Assembly (NCBI RefSeq): GCF_029360645.1
Contig: NZ_JARDUA010000005.1
Span: 1 to 64,000 of the forward strand
Length of the DNA: 64,000 nt
DNA from: Pontibacter litorisediminis
GTDB taxonomy: Bacteria; Bacteroidota; Bacteroidia; Cytophagales; Hymenobacteraceae
Reading direction: 5' to 3'
Positions 34,665 to 42,157 of the stretch are shown one piece after another. The translations under genes were made by a program, and so were the position numbers. Positions within the stretch are counted from its first letter, which is position 1, and each line of letters begins with the position of its first letter. Under the pieces are notes generated by a model. The model made no database searches and was not told the origin of the DNA. It worked only from the letters and a program-made list of their open reading frames with translations.

Positions 34665-34880
34665 GGGCGTATACATTGGGTGTTGCGGCAAGGTAGCTGT
34701 ACGCATAAGCCGGCCGAAAGGCGCCGGCACTCACTGTACCTTCACCCCGTACTCCTGCGTATATATCGCTTACCTAGGCTGCTAAAATAGGACTTAGGCT
34801 TAAAATTACGTAATTTAGAAAATTCCGCAGCGCCCGATCTTAGGACGCGCACTGTTGTTCAACTTACCCTACTACTGTTT

Positions 34881-35849
34881 ATGGAGATCCTGTTTGGCGA
34901 AATGCCTAACCCCTTTGTCTATTTTGTACCCCTGTTCTTCCTGCTGATCGTTGGCGAGGCCTACATTAGCTACCGCGAGGATAAGGACCTCTATAGCCTG
35001 AAAGATTCACTGGCCAGCACATGGGTAGGGCTGGGGGCCGCCGCGCTAAACACGCTTACCAAAGCGTACCAGATCGGCTTGTTTTTCCTGTTCTATAAAC
35101 TCTTTGAGCCGCTACGCGTGGAGTTCCTGGGTTACGAAAACCTGGGCTGGGCCTGGTGGGTGTGGGTGCTCTGCCTCATCGGCGACGATTTTAACTTTTA
35201 CTGGCACCACCGCTTCTGCCACACGATACGGATTTTCTGGGCAGCGCACCTGGTGCATCACTCCTCCGAGAAATTTAACCTGGGCACGGCCTTCCGCAAC
35301 GGCTGGACCATTTTCCTGTACAAGCCCATTTACTGGATCTGGATGCCGATACTTGGCTTTAACCCGGTGATGATCGCGCTGTGCATGTCGTTCAACTCTA
35401 TTTACCAGTTTTTCCTGCATTCCACGCTGGTGCCTAAAATTCCGGTGTTCGGGCAGGTGTTCAACACGCCCTGGGTGCACCAGGTACACCATGCCCGTAA
35501 CATAGAGTACCTTGACCGCAACCACGGCGGCATCCTCATCATCTGGGACAAGCTGTTTGGTACGTATATGGATAAGGACAAACAGCTTAAGACAGAGTTT
35601 GGGGTGCTGCACCCGCCTACCAAGCACGACCCCATCACCCTCAACTTTCATGAGTTTAACGACATCTGGAAAGATGTGCGCAGCGTGAAATCGTGGAGGG
35701 CAAAGTTCATGTACGTATTCGGCCCTCCGGGCTGGAGCCACGACGGCAGCCGCAAAACCTCTAAAATGCTGCAGCAGGAGTGGCAGGAACAACAGAAAGC
35801 CATGGCTGCCCCCACTGCCAGGGAAGATAAAGCAGAACTGGTGGCATAG
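34881..35849 (+). CDS. Sterol desaturase / fatty acid hydroxylase family membrane protein
   Basis: 322 residues with about four membrane helices and the di-iron histidine boxes of the family: HHRFCH (109-114), HLVHH (123-127) and HQVHH (200-204), with another His at 180. These enzymes hydroxylate or desaturate lipids in the membrane using oxygen. In Bacteroidota, homologues act on fatty acyl or carotenoid substrates; the substrate here cannot be told. It ends at a 24-bp bidirectional hairpin. Confidence 0.9.
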   Translation: MEILFGEMPNPFVYFVPLFFLLIVGEAYISYREDKDLYSLKDSLASTWVGLGAAALNTLTKAYQIGLFFLFYKLFEPLRVEFLGYENLGWAWWVWVLCLIGDDFNFYWHHRFCHTIRIFWAAHLVHHSSEKFNLGTAFRNGWTIFLYKPIYWIWMPILGFNPVMIALCMSFNSIYQFFLHSTLVPKIPVFGQVFNTPWVHQVHHARNIEYLDRNHGGILIIWDKLFGTYMDKDKQLKTEFGVLHPPTKHDPITLNFHEFNDIWKDVRSVKSWRAKFMYVFGPPGWSHDGSRKTSKMLQQEWQEQQKAMAAPTAREDKAELVA

Positions 35850-35857
35850 AAGACGAT

Positions 35858-35913
35858 TAAACCGGCGCGGCCCCCAAAGTATAAGTTCTTACTTTGGGGG
35901 CCGCGCCGGTTTA
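35858..35913. terminator. Bidirectional terminator, perfect 24-bp stem
   Basis: Arms 35858-35881 and 35890-35913 are exact reverse complements, between the convergent hydroxylase and the 35930 lipoprotein genes. Confidence 0.85.
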
Positions 35914-35929
35914 GTTTACATCGTTTTGC

Positions 35930-36397
35930 CTACTGCTCTCTGGCCGTAAAACCCACCGGAATCAGCAGGTCGCCCTCGTCGTACATGTTCAGGTAAAGGC
36001 TTAGCGTGTCGGTGCCGCCATCCCAGTATACCCTGTACAGGTCCAGCAGGCCGGCATCGCCCATCAAACCGTTTGGGGTTTTAAAGGTACAGCAACTGCC
36101 TTCGCGGTAGTACCCTACTTCCTCGCCATTGGGCCCTAGCAGCGCATTCAGGTAGCGCCTCTCGTTCATTGGACCGCTTTGGTCGCGCGCACCACCTACC
36201 TTTATGGCATTCTTCTGCTCATAGCCATAACTGTTGTCGTCCGACTGCCGGGTTAGCTTATAGGTTCTGTCGTTTAGGTACTCCACGGCTGTGGTGCGGG
36301 TGTCGCCGGTAGCCTGGTTGCCACTGGTGGCCAGCTTTTGGGTGGCGCAGGCCGTAAGCACTGCTGCGGCGCTCAGGGAGAGTATAAGTTTTTTCAT
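35930..36397 (-). CDS. Small lipoprotein, function unknown
   Basis: 155 residues with a type II signal peptide and lipobox LTAC (Cys17). Visible blocks are RRYLNALLGPNGEEVGYYREGSCC, with a Cys pair, and LLDLYRVYWDGGTDTLSLYLNMYD. The VYWDGG...LYLNMYD block recurs in short Bacteroidota secreted proteins of unknown role. It is the first of a run of small same-strand genes. Confidence 0.7.
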   Translation of the reverse strand: MKKLILSLSAAAVLTACATQKLATSGNQATGDTRTTAVEYLNDRTYKLTRQSDDNSYGYEQKNAIKVGGARDQSGPMNERRYLNALLGPNGEEVGYYREGSCCTFKTPNGLMGDAGLLDLYRVYWDGGTDTLSLYLNMYDEGDLLIPVGFTAREQ

Positions 36398-36441
36398 GTG
36401 TAGGTTGGTTAGGGTGTAACTTTTAGGGGATGTGACTTTAT

Positions 36442-36894
36442 TTATACTTCGTGCCCGGGAAGAGGCAGGCGCAGCTGGTACAGATCAAAACCCGTGGCCC
36501 AGAAATCCTTTTCTGTCTTCTCCAGCACAAATCCCTGTTTCTGGTAAAATGCGTACACCAGCTGCGTCGTCCGGACGATGACCAGGTGTATACCTGATTT
36601 GCCCATGATAACACGGAGCCTGTGCTGCAAGAGCTGTTTGCCGATGCCTTTGCCCTGGTGCGCCGGGTGAATCATGTCCCAGGAAATACGCGCCAGCCCC
36701 TCCTTCGGAAAATAGTTGATGCCACCTGCGCCTATTATCTCGCCCTTTTCCTCCACTACAAAATAGTCTTCTCTATACTTGTCCAGGTACTCCGCGAAAT
36801 CATTTTCTTCGGCCTCGGCGAAGTAGGTTGGCGTGTTGAGCCGCAGCAAAGCTAGAAGCTGCTCTTTGTCGGTCGGGGTGTAAGGCCGGATCAA
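36442..36894 (-). CDS. GNAT-family N-acetyltransferase
   Basis: 150 residues with the GNAT fold. Motif A, for acetyl-CoA binding, is in HQGKGIGKQLLQHR, preceded by the beta-strand SWDMIHPA, and the C-terminal YAFYQKQGFVL is typical. The acceptor is unknown. It lies in a cluster of small hypothetical genes on the minus strand. Confidence 0.85.
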   Translation of the reverse strand: MIRPYTPTDKEQLLALLRLNTPTYFAEAEENDFAEYLDKYREDYFVVEEKGEIIGAGGINYFPKEGLARISWDMIHPAHQGKGIGKQLLQHRLRVIMGKSGIHLVIVRTTQLVYAFYQKQGFVLEKTEKDFWATGFDLYQLRLPLPGHEV

Positions 36895-36914
36895 GTTTGG
36901 GATGATAGTTTAGG

Positions 36915-37397
36915 TTACTGCTTTACCTCATTGAGAGACTTCTCGATCTCGTTCAGTAGCGGCAGGTAGGCTGGGGGGACATCTCTTCGCGCTTCATCGA
37001 AAATCCAAAATTTCCTCTCGCCTCCTTTAGCGTACTCTATGTAGTAGCCGCTCCAGTTATGGTCTGTTTTGCCCACAAAGCCGCTTTTTATCTCCAGCAG
37101 TTCTTGTGGGATGCTGGCTGCAAGCGTGCTTATTCTATTATACTTCTCCTGACTCAGTTTTCGGAAATCACCAGTGTGGAACTGGTTAAAGGAAGGGTAG
37201 TTGGTGCTGTCCTCCAGAAACTCATAAAGGCTGTTGTTTTCGAGCTTGTACAGTTTCATGCACTCGCCGCCCACGCAGTCCTTGTAAAAACGCCCGAAGA
37301 TAAGGTAGCTGTCTTGTGTTGGCGTTTTTTGGATGAAGCCGGAGGCCAGGAGAAGTATAACTCCAAGCAGCAGTAGGTGATGGGTTGTTGTTTTCAT
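36915..37397 (-). CDS. Secreted hypothetical protein
   Basis: 160 residues with a hydrophobic N-terminal signal segment (LLLLGVILLLASGFI). The mature part includes FGRFYKDCVGGECMKLYKL, with a CVGGEC Cys pair, and a conserved-looking HNWSGYYIEY. The start codon follows the previous stop by only five bases, so the gene is likely coupled to the 37403-37864 gene. No family recognised. Confidence 0.6.
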   Translation of the reverse strand: MKTTTHHLLLLGVILLLASGFIQKTPTQDSYLIFGRFYKDCVGGECMKLYKLENNSLYEFLEDSTNYPSFNQFHTGDFRKLSQEKYNRISTLAASIPQELLEIKSGFVGKTDHNWSGYYIEYAKGGERKFWIFDEARRDVPPAYLPLLNEIEKSLNEVKQ

Positions 37398-37402
37398 GGC
37401 TT

Positions 37403-37864
37403 TTAACGTCTAGTATAGGCAACGTTATTTTTCATTTTGTCAAAATTGCCCTTTATCCTCTTTATCATTTCATAATCGGTAAAGTCAGCAATATTGAGAA
37501 CTTTTTCGCCGCCTGTCGTTTTTAGTCGCACCTCCTCTAAGCCAATTGTGATATTTTCAATTAATTCTGTCGGGATGGATTGTTCAGTGCTGTCTTCTCT
37601 CAACTTATAACTAATCTGGTTCTCTTGCCATTCGATAAATTGGCCACCTCTACCTTTAGTAGTTTTATAGCCTTTATACATTAGATAAATCGGGAAAGCC
37701 ATTACTAGCAAGTCCAGCCAAAAACCTGTTGTCCCAAATTTATTAGGATTGAAATATATCTTTAAAACTAACAGGACTAAAGCGGCTAAACCCAAAAAGA
37801 GAAACATCTTATTTGATTTTTCCGCTCTGTTTGTTTCTATTCTGTCAATTATCTGAGTTTCCAC
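37403..37864 (-). CDS. Hypothetical membrane protein (GTG start)
   Basis: 153 residues, starting at a GTG (37864). Two membrane helices (about 20-38 and 48-66) precede a soluble PH-like C-terminal half (GQFIEWQENQISYKLR and ENITIGLEEVRLKT). The gene is noticeably AT-rich. It begins 26 bases after the attC-like site at 37890-37957 and could be a captured cassette. No family recognised. Confidence 0.6.
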   Translation of the reverse strand: METQIIDRIETNRAEKSNKMFLFLGLAALVLLVLKIYFNPNKFGTTGFWLDLLVMAFPIYLMYKGYKTTKGRGGQFIEWQENQISYKLREDSTEQSIPTELIENITIGLEEVRLKTTGGEKVLNIADFTDYEMIKRIKGNFDKMKNNVAYTRR

Positions 37865-37889
37865 TGAATCTTTTATTTATTTTAATGTT

Positions 37890-37957
37890 GCCTAACGTCT
37901 CTGCTAAACGACGGCATAGGCCATCGGCCGTAGGCTGGGGTTTAGGTTTTGTTAGGT
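37890..37957 (-). other. attC-like imperfect palindrome (possible integron cassette site)
   Basis: The outer boxes GCCTAAC (37890-37896) and GTTAGGT (37951-37957) fit the attC R-box forms RYYYAAC and GTTRRRY. Inside them CTAAAC (37904-37909) pairs with GTTTAG (37940-37945), and ACGGC (37911-37915) pairs with GCCGT (37927-37931). The spacers are unequal, as the bulged stems of attC sites are. Its length, 68 bases, is in the usual range. It lies between two AT-rich hypothetical genes. No integrase gene is in the window. Confidence 0.45.
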
Positions 37958-37982
37958 TTAGTTTTTCTTTTTCAGTGTCTGC

Positions 37983-38483
37983 TTAACCAAGTATTTTATT
38001 TGGATCTAACTCCGCTGTTCTAAGAATAAGCTCATAAGCTCTCAAGAAACCATTGAGTTTTCTTTTATCAGAATCATATTTGGGTGTATTAACATGAAAG
38101 GATACAGCTGTGCCCAATGAGCCATAGGAGATAGAACAAGCTTCCCCATCTAAAAGAGAAGGATGCGGACCACCTATAATTTCTGTTTGTTTAATTCCCT
38201 GTATAGCATTTACAATATAGTTAAACTGCCTTTCTGTTATAGTAATTTCTTTGTCGATGGATTTAGCAGGATCTACCTGCTGAAGAGATACCGACTCCAC
38301 TTTCAGATTGTAGGTATTGTTTGTGTTGGGTTTGATGGTAACTTTTACAGAAGCATTCACAGGTTTAACCGCTGTGCTATATTCCAGGATTATAAATCTA
38401 ATATCTTGGCTTTGGGCTGTTATCGACATCAAAATAAATAAGCTAACAAGCAATGTAGCTCTGATATTAAGTATACTATTCAT
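37983..38483 (-). CDS. Secreted hypothetical protein
   Basis: 166 residues with a signal peptide (about residues 1-25, ending ITAQSQ). The mature part begins with a beta-rich region (VKVTIKPNTNNTYNLKVESV) and ends with a helical LRAYELILRTAELDPNKIL. AT-rich and without any recognised domain. Its 3' end is followed 26 bases later by the attC-like site, the arrangement expected for a cassette gene. Confidence 0.6.
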   Translation of the reverse strand: MNSILNIRATLLVSLFILMSITAQSQDIRFIILEYSTAVKPVNASVKVTIKPNTNNTYNLKVESVSLQQVDPAKSIDKEITITERQFNYIVNAIQGIKQTEIIGGPHPSLLDGEACSISYGSLGTAVSFHVNTPKYDSDKRKLNGFLRAYELILRTAELDPNKILG

Positions 38484-38649
38484 TCGCCTTAGTATTTAGA
38501 TCTGACAACCATTCTTATACTTAACCTATTTTTAGCAAGACTATTAAACAGGTTTTATTACTAACTAATACTTTATATTAAACCTTACTATAGTGTATAA
38601 GGAGCTGTTCCGGTTATTGGCCCTATATGTGGAGTACAGCGTCTCATTC

Positions 38650-38859
38650 TTAACCAACCGGCTTAACCAGTTTCGAGAACAGAAAATAAATGGCCGCATA
38701 CACTACACCCCACGTGGCCAGGTCAACTGCGAACTTGAGGTGAAGTATGCCTTCCTCTAACAAATCATACTTGAACCCTGCCAGGAAATGCACAAGTTTC
38801 ACGGTAAGGTAGGTGATAAAGAATGGGACAAGCGCGGCCTGTGTGGTGCCTTTTCTCAT
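38650..38859 (-). CDS. Small two-helix membrane protein
   Basis: From the Met at 38859 the product is 69 residues with two membrane helices (ALVPFFITYLTVKLVHFLAG and LATWGVVYAAIYFLFSKLV). A longer frame exists but only by reading through the neighbouring 38871-39083 gene in another frame. The start is 11 bases after that gene's stop, so the two are probably co-expressed. Function unknown. Confidence 0.6.
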   Translation of the reverse strand: MRKGTTQAALVPFFITYLTVKLVHFLAGFKYDLLEEGILHLKFAVDLATWGVVYAAIYFLFSKLVKPVG

Positions 38860-38870
38860 GTCTAGTTCCT

Positions 38871-39083
38871 TTACCTGGTTATAAAAAACTGATAGATGTA
38901 AGCGCCTGCTGCTATACCGAGCACCAGCAACAGGATGATGTTGGCTATGAGCGGGATCTTGATATGTTTCTTTTTCTTGTGATTGTACAAGGAACCTCCT
39001 AAAATAACGGCAAGCAGAACGGAGTTGATTGTCGTAAGGACGCTGTTGATGGCAAGCCAAATGTTTCTGAAGGTAAAAGCCAT
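38871..39083 (-). CDS. Small two-helix membrane protein
   Basis: 70 residues with helices at about 10-32 and 46-65 separated by a basic loop (HKKKKHIK), which by the positive-inside rule should be cytoplasmic. It forms a tight pair with the 69-residue membrane protein downstream. No family recognised. Confidence 0.6.
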   Translation of the reverse strand: MAFTFRNIWLAINSVLTTINSVLLAVILGGSLYNHKKKKHIKIPLIANIILLLVLGIAAGAYIYQFFITR

Positions 39084-39196
39084 AGGAGGTTCTTGTTTAA
39101 GTGCTCTGGATATTAAGCTTTAACAATATAAGTAATTCCAGATGAAAGTATAGTGCCTGTTCAAGAAATTATACTTTATAATTGATTGTACATTGC

Positions 39197-39240
39197 AAAA
39201 AAAAAACAGGAGCCAGGGTTTGTTTGCCCTGGCTCCTGTT
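39197..39240 (-). terminator. Rho-independent terminator of the lipocalin gene
   Basis: 14-bp arms (39205-39218, 39227-39240), followed on the minus strand by a run of ten Ts (39197-39206). Confidence 0.9.
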
Positions 39241-39262
39241 CTTTAAGTATAAATTTATAGGC

Positions 39263-39817
39263 TTAAACCTGCGTAAAGCAGCTTTGGTCGGTCATTAGCA
39301 GCTTCTCCACCGGAAACCCTTTCTGGTCGGCCAGCTGCACGAGGCGCTCCAGTACGTCCTGGTCCAGGGTGGGGGTGCGGGAGAGGATCCAGAGGCTCTC
39401 CCGGTCCGGAGCACCCACCAGGGCGTAGGCATAGTCAGGGTCCAGCTCCAGTACCCAATAGTCGCCCCGGAACGGCCAGAAGAACTGCACGCGCAGCTTG
39501 CTGTGGTTGCTGCCCTCTACCGGAAAGCCTTTGCCCTCGGCCATGCTAAGCTTGCCGTTCGGGCCGCCTTTGCGGCAGGCGTTCTTCACCTCCACATAGC
39601 CCTCCGGGTTCAGGCTGTATTCAGCGTACACGCAGTGGCAGGCTTTCTCATAGCGCTGCGGCAGGCGGGCAATCTCATACCAGCGGCCCATGTAGCGGTG
39701 CAGGTCCAGGTGAGGCACGGTTTTGAGCGGGGCATGTTTGCGGCCCCGGTTGCTAAGTATGGCCACGCCGGCCAGCACCGCGCCTGCGGTTAGCAGTAGT
39801 TTCGTTTCTTTTTTCAT
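39263..39817 (-). CDS. blc: Lipocalin (Blc-like)
   Basis: 184 residues. After a short hydrophobic N-terminal segment (LLLTAGAVLAGVAIL) comes the lipocalin signature GRWYEIARLP and the later WVLELDPDYAYALVGAP and LWILSRTP strands, all as in bacterial Blc. Blc binds lysophospholipids or other hydrophobic compounds and aids membrane maintenance. There is no lipobox cysteine, so it may be membrane-anchored by the N-terminal helix. It starts nine bases after the GNAT gene's stop, suggesting an operon. Confidence 0.92.
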   Translation of the reverse strand: MKKETKLLLTAGAVLAGVAILSNRGRKHAPLKTVPHLDLHRYMGRWYEIARLPQRYEKACHCVYAEYSLNPEGYVEVKNACRKGGPNGKLSMAEGKGFPVEGSNHSKLRVQFFWPFRGDYWVLELDPDYAYALVGAPDRESLWILSRTPTLDQDVLERLVQLADQKGFPVEKLLMTDQSCFTQV

Positions 39818-39826
39818 AGTAGCAGG

Positions 39827-40258
39827 TTACAGCTGCTTGGCCATCAGGTAGTGCTGTATGGAGCCGAACAGCAGGTGTGTTTTTTCTACTACTTCATACC
39901 CGTTGCGGCGGTAAAAGTTTACGGCATTTTCGCGCGCCTGCAGCGTCATGCGCGCTGCCCCCAGGGTGCGGGCGCGCTGCTCCATGTACTGCAGCAGCTG
40001 GTCGCCAAGGCGCTTGCCCTGCTGGTCGCTGCGGATGCCCATAAAGCGCAGCTGCCCCTCCTGCGGCGTGGCCAGGTGCAGGCGGCAAACGCCAACAGCC
40101 TCTCCGGCCTCGCTTAGCAGCAGGGCATGTATGGCGGTGGCATCATCGGCGGCACGCTCACTGCCCTCCGGCTGCCCCCAAGGCTGGCGCAGCGTCTGGT
40201 AGCGCAGGCGGTAATACTGTTCAAACTGTTCGGGCGTGGCGGGTTCTATTATTTTCAT
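39827..40258 (-). CDS. GNAT-family N-acetyltransferase
   Basis: 143 residues. Motif A is RSDQQGKRLGDQLLQYM, followed by the typical NAVNFYRRNGYEVV. The N-terminal EQFEQYYRLRYQTLRQPWG is characteristic of the branch related to YitI/ElaA-like acetyltransferases. Acceptor unknown. First gene of a likely two-gene unit with the lipocalin. The upstream gap to 40536 holds a short TTGATTGT-type repeat and the promoter-like site of the next gene. Confidence 0.85.
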   Translation of the reverse strand: MKIIEPATPEQFEQYYRLRYQTLRQPWGQPEGSERAADDATAIHALLLSEAGEAVGVCRLHLATPQEGQLRFMGIRSDQQGKRLGDQLLQYMEQRARTLGAARMTLQARENAVNFYRRNGYEVVEKTHLLFGSIQHYLMAKQL

Positions 40259-40482
40259 TGCTGATTGTTAGTGGTTGATTGTTCCAGACCGGTTGGTATC
40301 ACCTGTAAACTTCTTATACTTTAACCAATAGCTGCGGCTTTAAAAGGTATTAGAAACCAGTTTAACAATTCCTGCCTCAACAAACAACAATTTAGCCGTG
40401 CAGCCATTCAGGCTTGCAGCTCCTCACGGATCGGCTGGCTCAACAAACAGCAAATACCAGGTAACAATTAGCAATTAAGAAA

Positions 40483-40490
40483 TAACTTTG
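40483..40490 (+). promoter_or_regulatory. Candidate -7 element upstream of yajQ
   Basis: TAACTTTG matches the Bacteroidota TAnnTTTG element, 46 bases before the yajQ start. The matching -33 TTG is not obvious, so support is moderate. Confidence 0.35.
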
Positions 40491-40536
40491 TTGGGTTAAT
40501 TAAGTAAATCCATTCTTAAAGCATAAGTATAAAACT

Positions 40537-41034
40537 ATGGCATCTTTCGACATTGTAAGCAAGGTAGACCCGCAAACCATGGATAACGCCGTGAACGTGG
40601 CCCGCAAAGAGATCCTGAACCGCTACGACTTCCGCGACACCAAAGGGAGCATAGAGTACGACAAGAAAAGCAACATCGTCAACATAACCATGGAAAACGA
40701 TATGCGGGTGCAGCACACCGAAGACGTGCTCATCAGCAAGATGGTGAAGCAGGGGCTTGATGCCACCGCCCTCGATTTCTCTAAGGAGGCTTACCAATCG
40801 GGCGCCATGCTGAAAAAAGACATCAAGGTGAAGGCTGGCATAGAGAAAGACACCTCTAAGAAGATCATGAAGATCATCAAAGACAGCAAGCTGAAAGTGT
40901 CGGCAGCCCTGATGGATGAGACCATACGCGTTACCGCCAAGAAGATAGACGACCTGCAAGGGGTAATCGCCCTGTTGCGCAGCAACTCCGAGGAAATAGG
41001 CATGCCGCTGCAGTTCGTGAACATGAAAAGCTAA
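40537..41034 (+). CDS. yajQ: YajQ-family nucleotide-binding protein
   Basis: 165 residues covering the entire YajQ family: MASFDIVSKVDPQTMDNAVN, the repeated RYDFRDTKGSIEYD, GLDATALDF, and the end DLQGVIALLRS. Homologues bind nucleotides, including cyclic di-GMP in Xanthomonas, and some have RNA/ribosome links. It is probably cytoplasmic. It precedes the TerC-type gene on the same strand, with a gap of 184 bases. Confidence 0.95.
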   Translation: MASFDIVSKVDPQTMDNAVNVARKEILNRYDFRDTKGSIEYDKKSNIVNITMENDMRVQHTEDVLISKMVKQGLDATALDFSKEAYQSGAMLKKDIKVKAGIEKDTSKKIMKIIKDSKLKVSAALMDETIRVTAKKIDDLQGVIALLRSNSEEIGMPLQFVNMKS

Positions 41035-41218
41035 AACCCGGATTGTTGATCGTAAGTTGTTGATTGTTGGGAGTCCAAGCGATAGGTGCTACCCTCTAAT
41101 CAGTATCAGTAGATGAGCATACGTGTGCAGGAAGTAAGCTTGTTCGCAATAAAAAGCTTGCATGCTGTTTTAGGCGAACAGAAAGATCAGCAATCGTCAA
41201 TAAACAATAAACTAAACT

Positions 41219-42004
41219 ATGGAAATATTCGCCAATCCGGATACCTGGATAAGCTTGCTGACGCTGACCTTTATGGAGGTGGTGCTGGGTATCGATAACA
41301 TTGTTTTCATCTCCATTATCGTGAGCCGCCTGCCGAAGGAGCAGCAGGCAAAGGGCCGCAATATTGGCCTGATGCTGGCGTTGGTGTTCCGCGTGATCCT
41401 GCTCTTGTTTATCTCCTGGATCGTGAGCGCCTCCGACCCGATCTTCTCGATCAACCTGCCGTTTACCGAGGAGGCGTTTGCCGTCTCCTGGCGCGACATC
41501 ATCCTTTTTGGCGGTGGCTTGTTCCTGCTGGCCAAGTCGGTTACCGAGATCCACAACAAGCTGGAGGGCGAGGAGGAAACCCATGCCGCAGGCAAGGCAT
41601 ATGCCACGCTGGGCCAGGTGCTCATCCAGATCATCCTTATCGACATCGTGTTCTCCTTCGACTCCATACTCACAGCCGTAGGCCTGGCGCAGGAGGTAAT
41701 CATCATGATCATTGCCGTGATCCTGGCCATGGGTATTATGCTGATCTTCGCCAAGTACGTAAGCGACTTTGTGAACAAGCACCCGACGGTGAAAATGCTG
41801 GCCCTGTCCTTCCTGCTCCTCATCGGCTTCATGCTGGTAGTGGAGGCGCTGCACCAGCACATTCCGAAAGGCTACATCTACTTTGCCATGTTCTTCTCGC
41901 TGATGGTAGAGATGCTGAACCTGCGCCTGCGCAAGAAAACCACGCCGGTACACCTGCGCCAGAACGAAGTACTGGAGCCAAAGGAGGAGGGAGTGGCAAA
42001 ATAA
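41219..42004 (+). CDS. TerC-family integral membrane protein
   Basis: 261 residues with about seven membrane helices. The family motifs carry acidic residues within helices: VVLGIDNIVFISII near residue 20-33 and IVFSFDSILTAVG near 145-155. TerC/Alx proteins are thought to export manganese or another cation and to help in metal loading of exported proteins. The last helix is followed by a short polar tail. A terminator follows after 26 bases. Confidence 0.93.
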   Translation: MEIFANPDTWISLLTLTFMEVVLGIDNIVFISIIVSRLPKEQQAKGRNIGLMLALVFRVILLLFISWIVSASDPIFSINLPFTEEAFAVSWRDIILFGGGLFLLAKSVTEIHNKLEGEEETHAAGKAYATLGQVLIQIILIDIVFSFDSILTAVGLAQEVIIMIIAVILAMGIMLIFAKYVSDFVNKHPTVKMLALSFLLLIGFMLVVEALHQHIPKGYIYFAMFFSLMVEMLNLRLRKKTTPVHLRQNEVLEPKEEGVAK

Positions 42005-42030
42005 CCGTCCCGGAGAAGTATAACCACAGC

Positions 42031-42066
42031 ACCGGCACCCCTGCTACAGGTGGTGCCGGTTGTTTT
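42031..42066 (+). terminator. Rho-independent terminator of the TerC-type gene
   Basis: 9-bp arms (42031-42039, 42052-42060) followed by TGTTTTTT. Confidence 0.85.
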
Positions 42067-42157
42067 TTAACCCCGCCGTGAGTAAAAGAAGGGCAACGTA
42101 AGGTGATCTTGTCTGCAGATTTTAAGTATATTAGCTTTATACTATGCTGCTCCTGCC

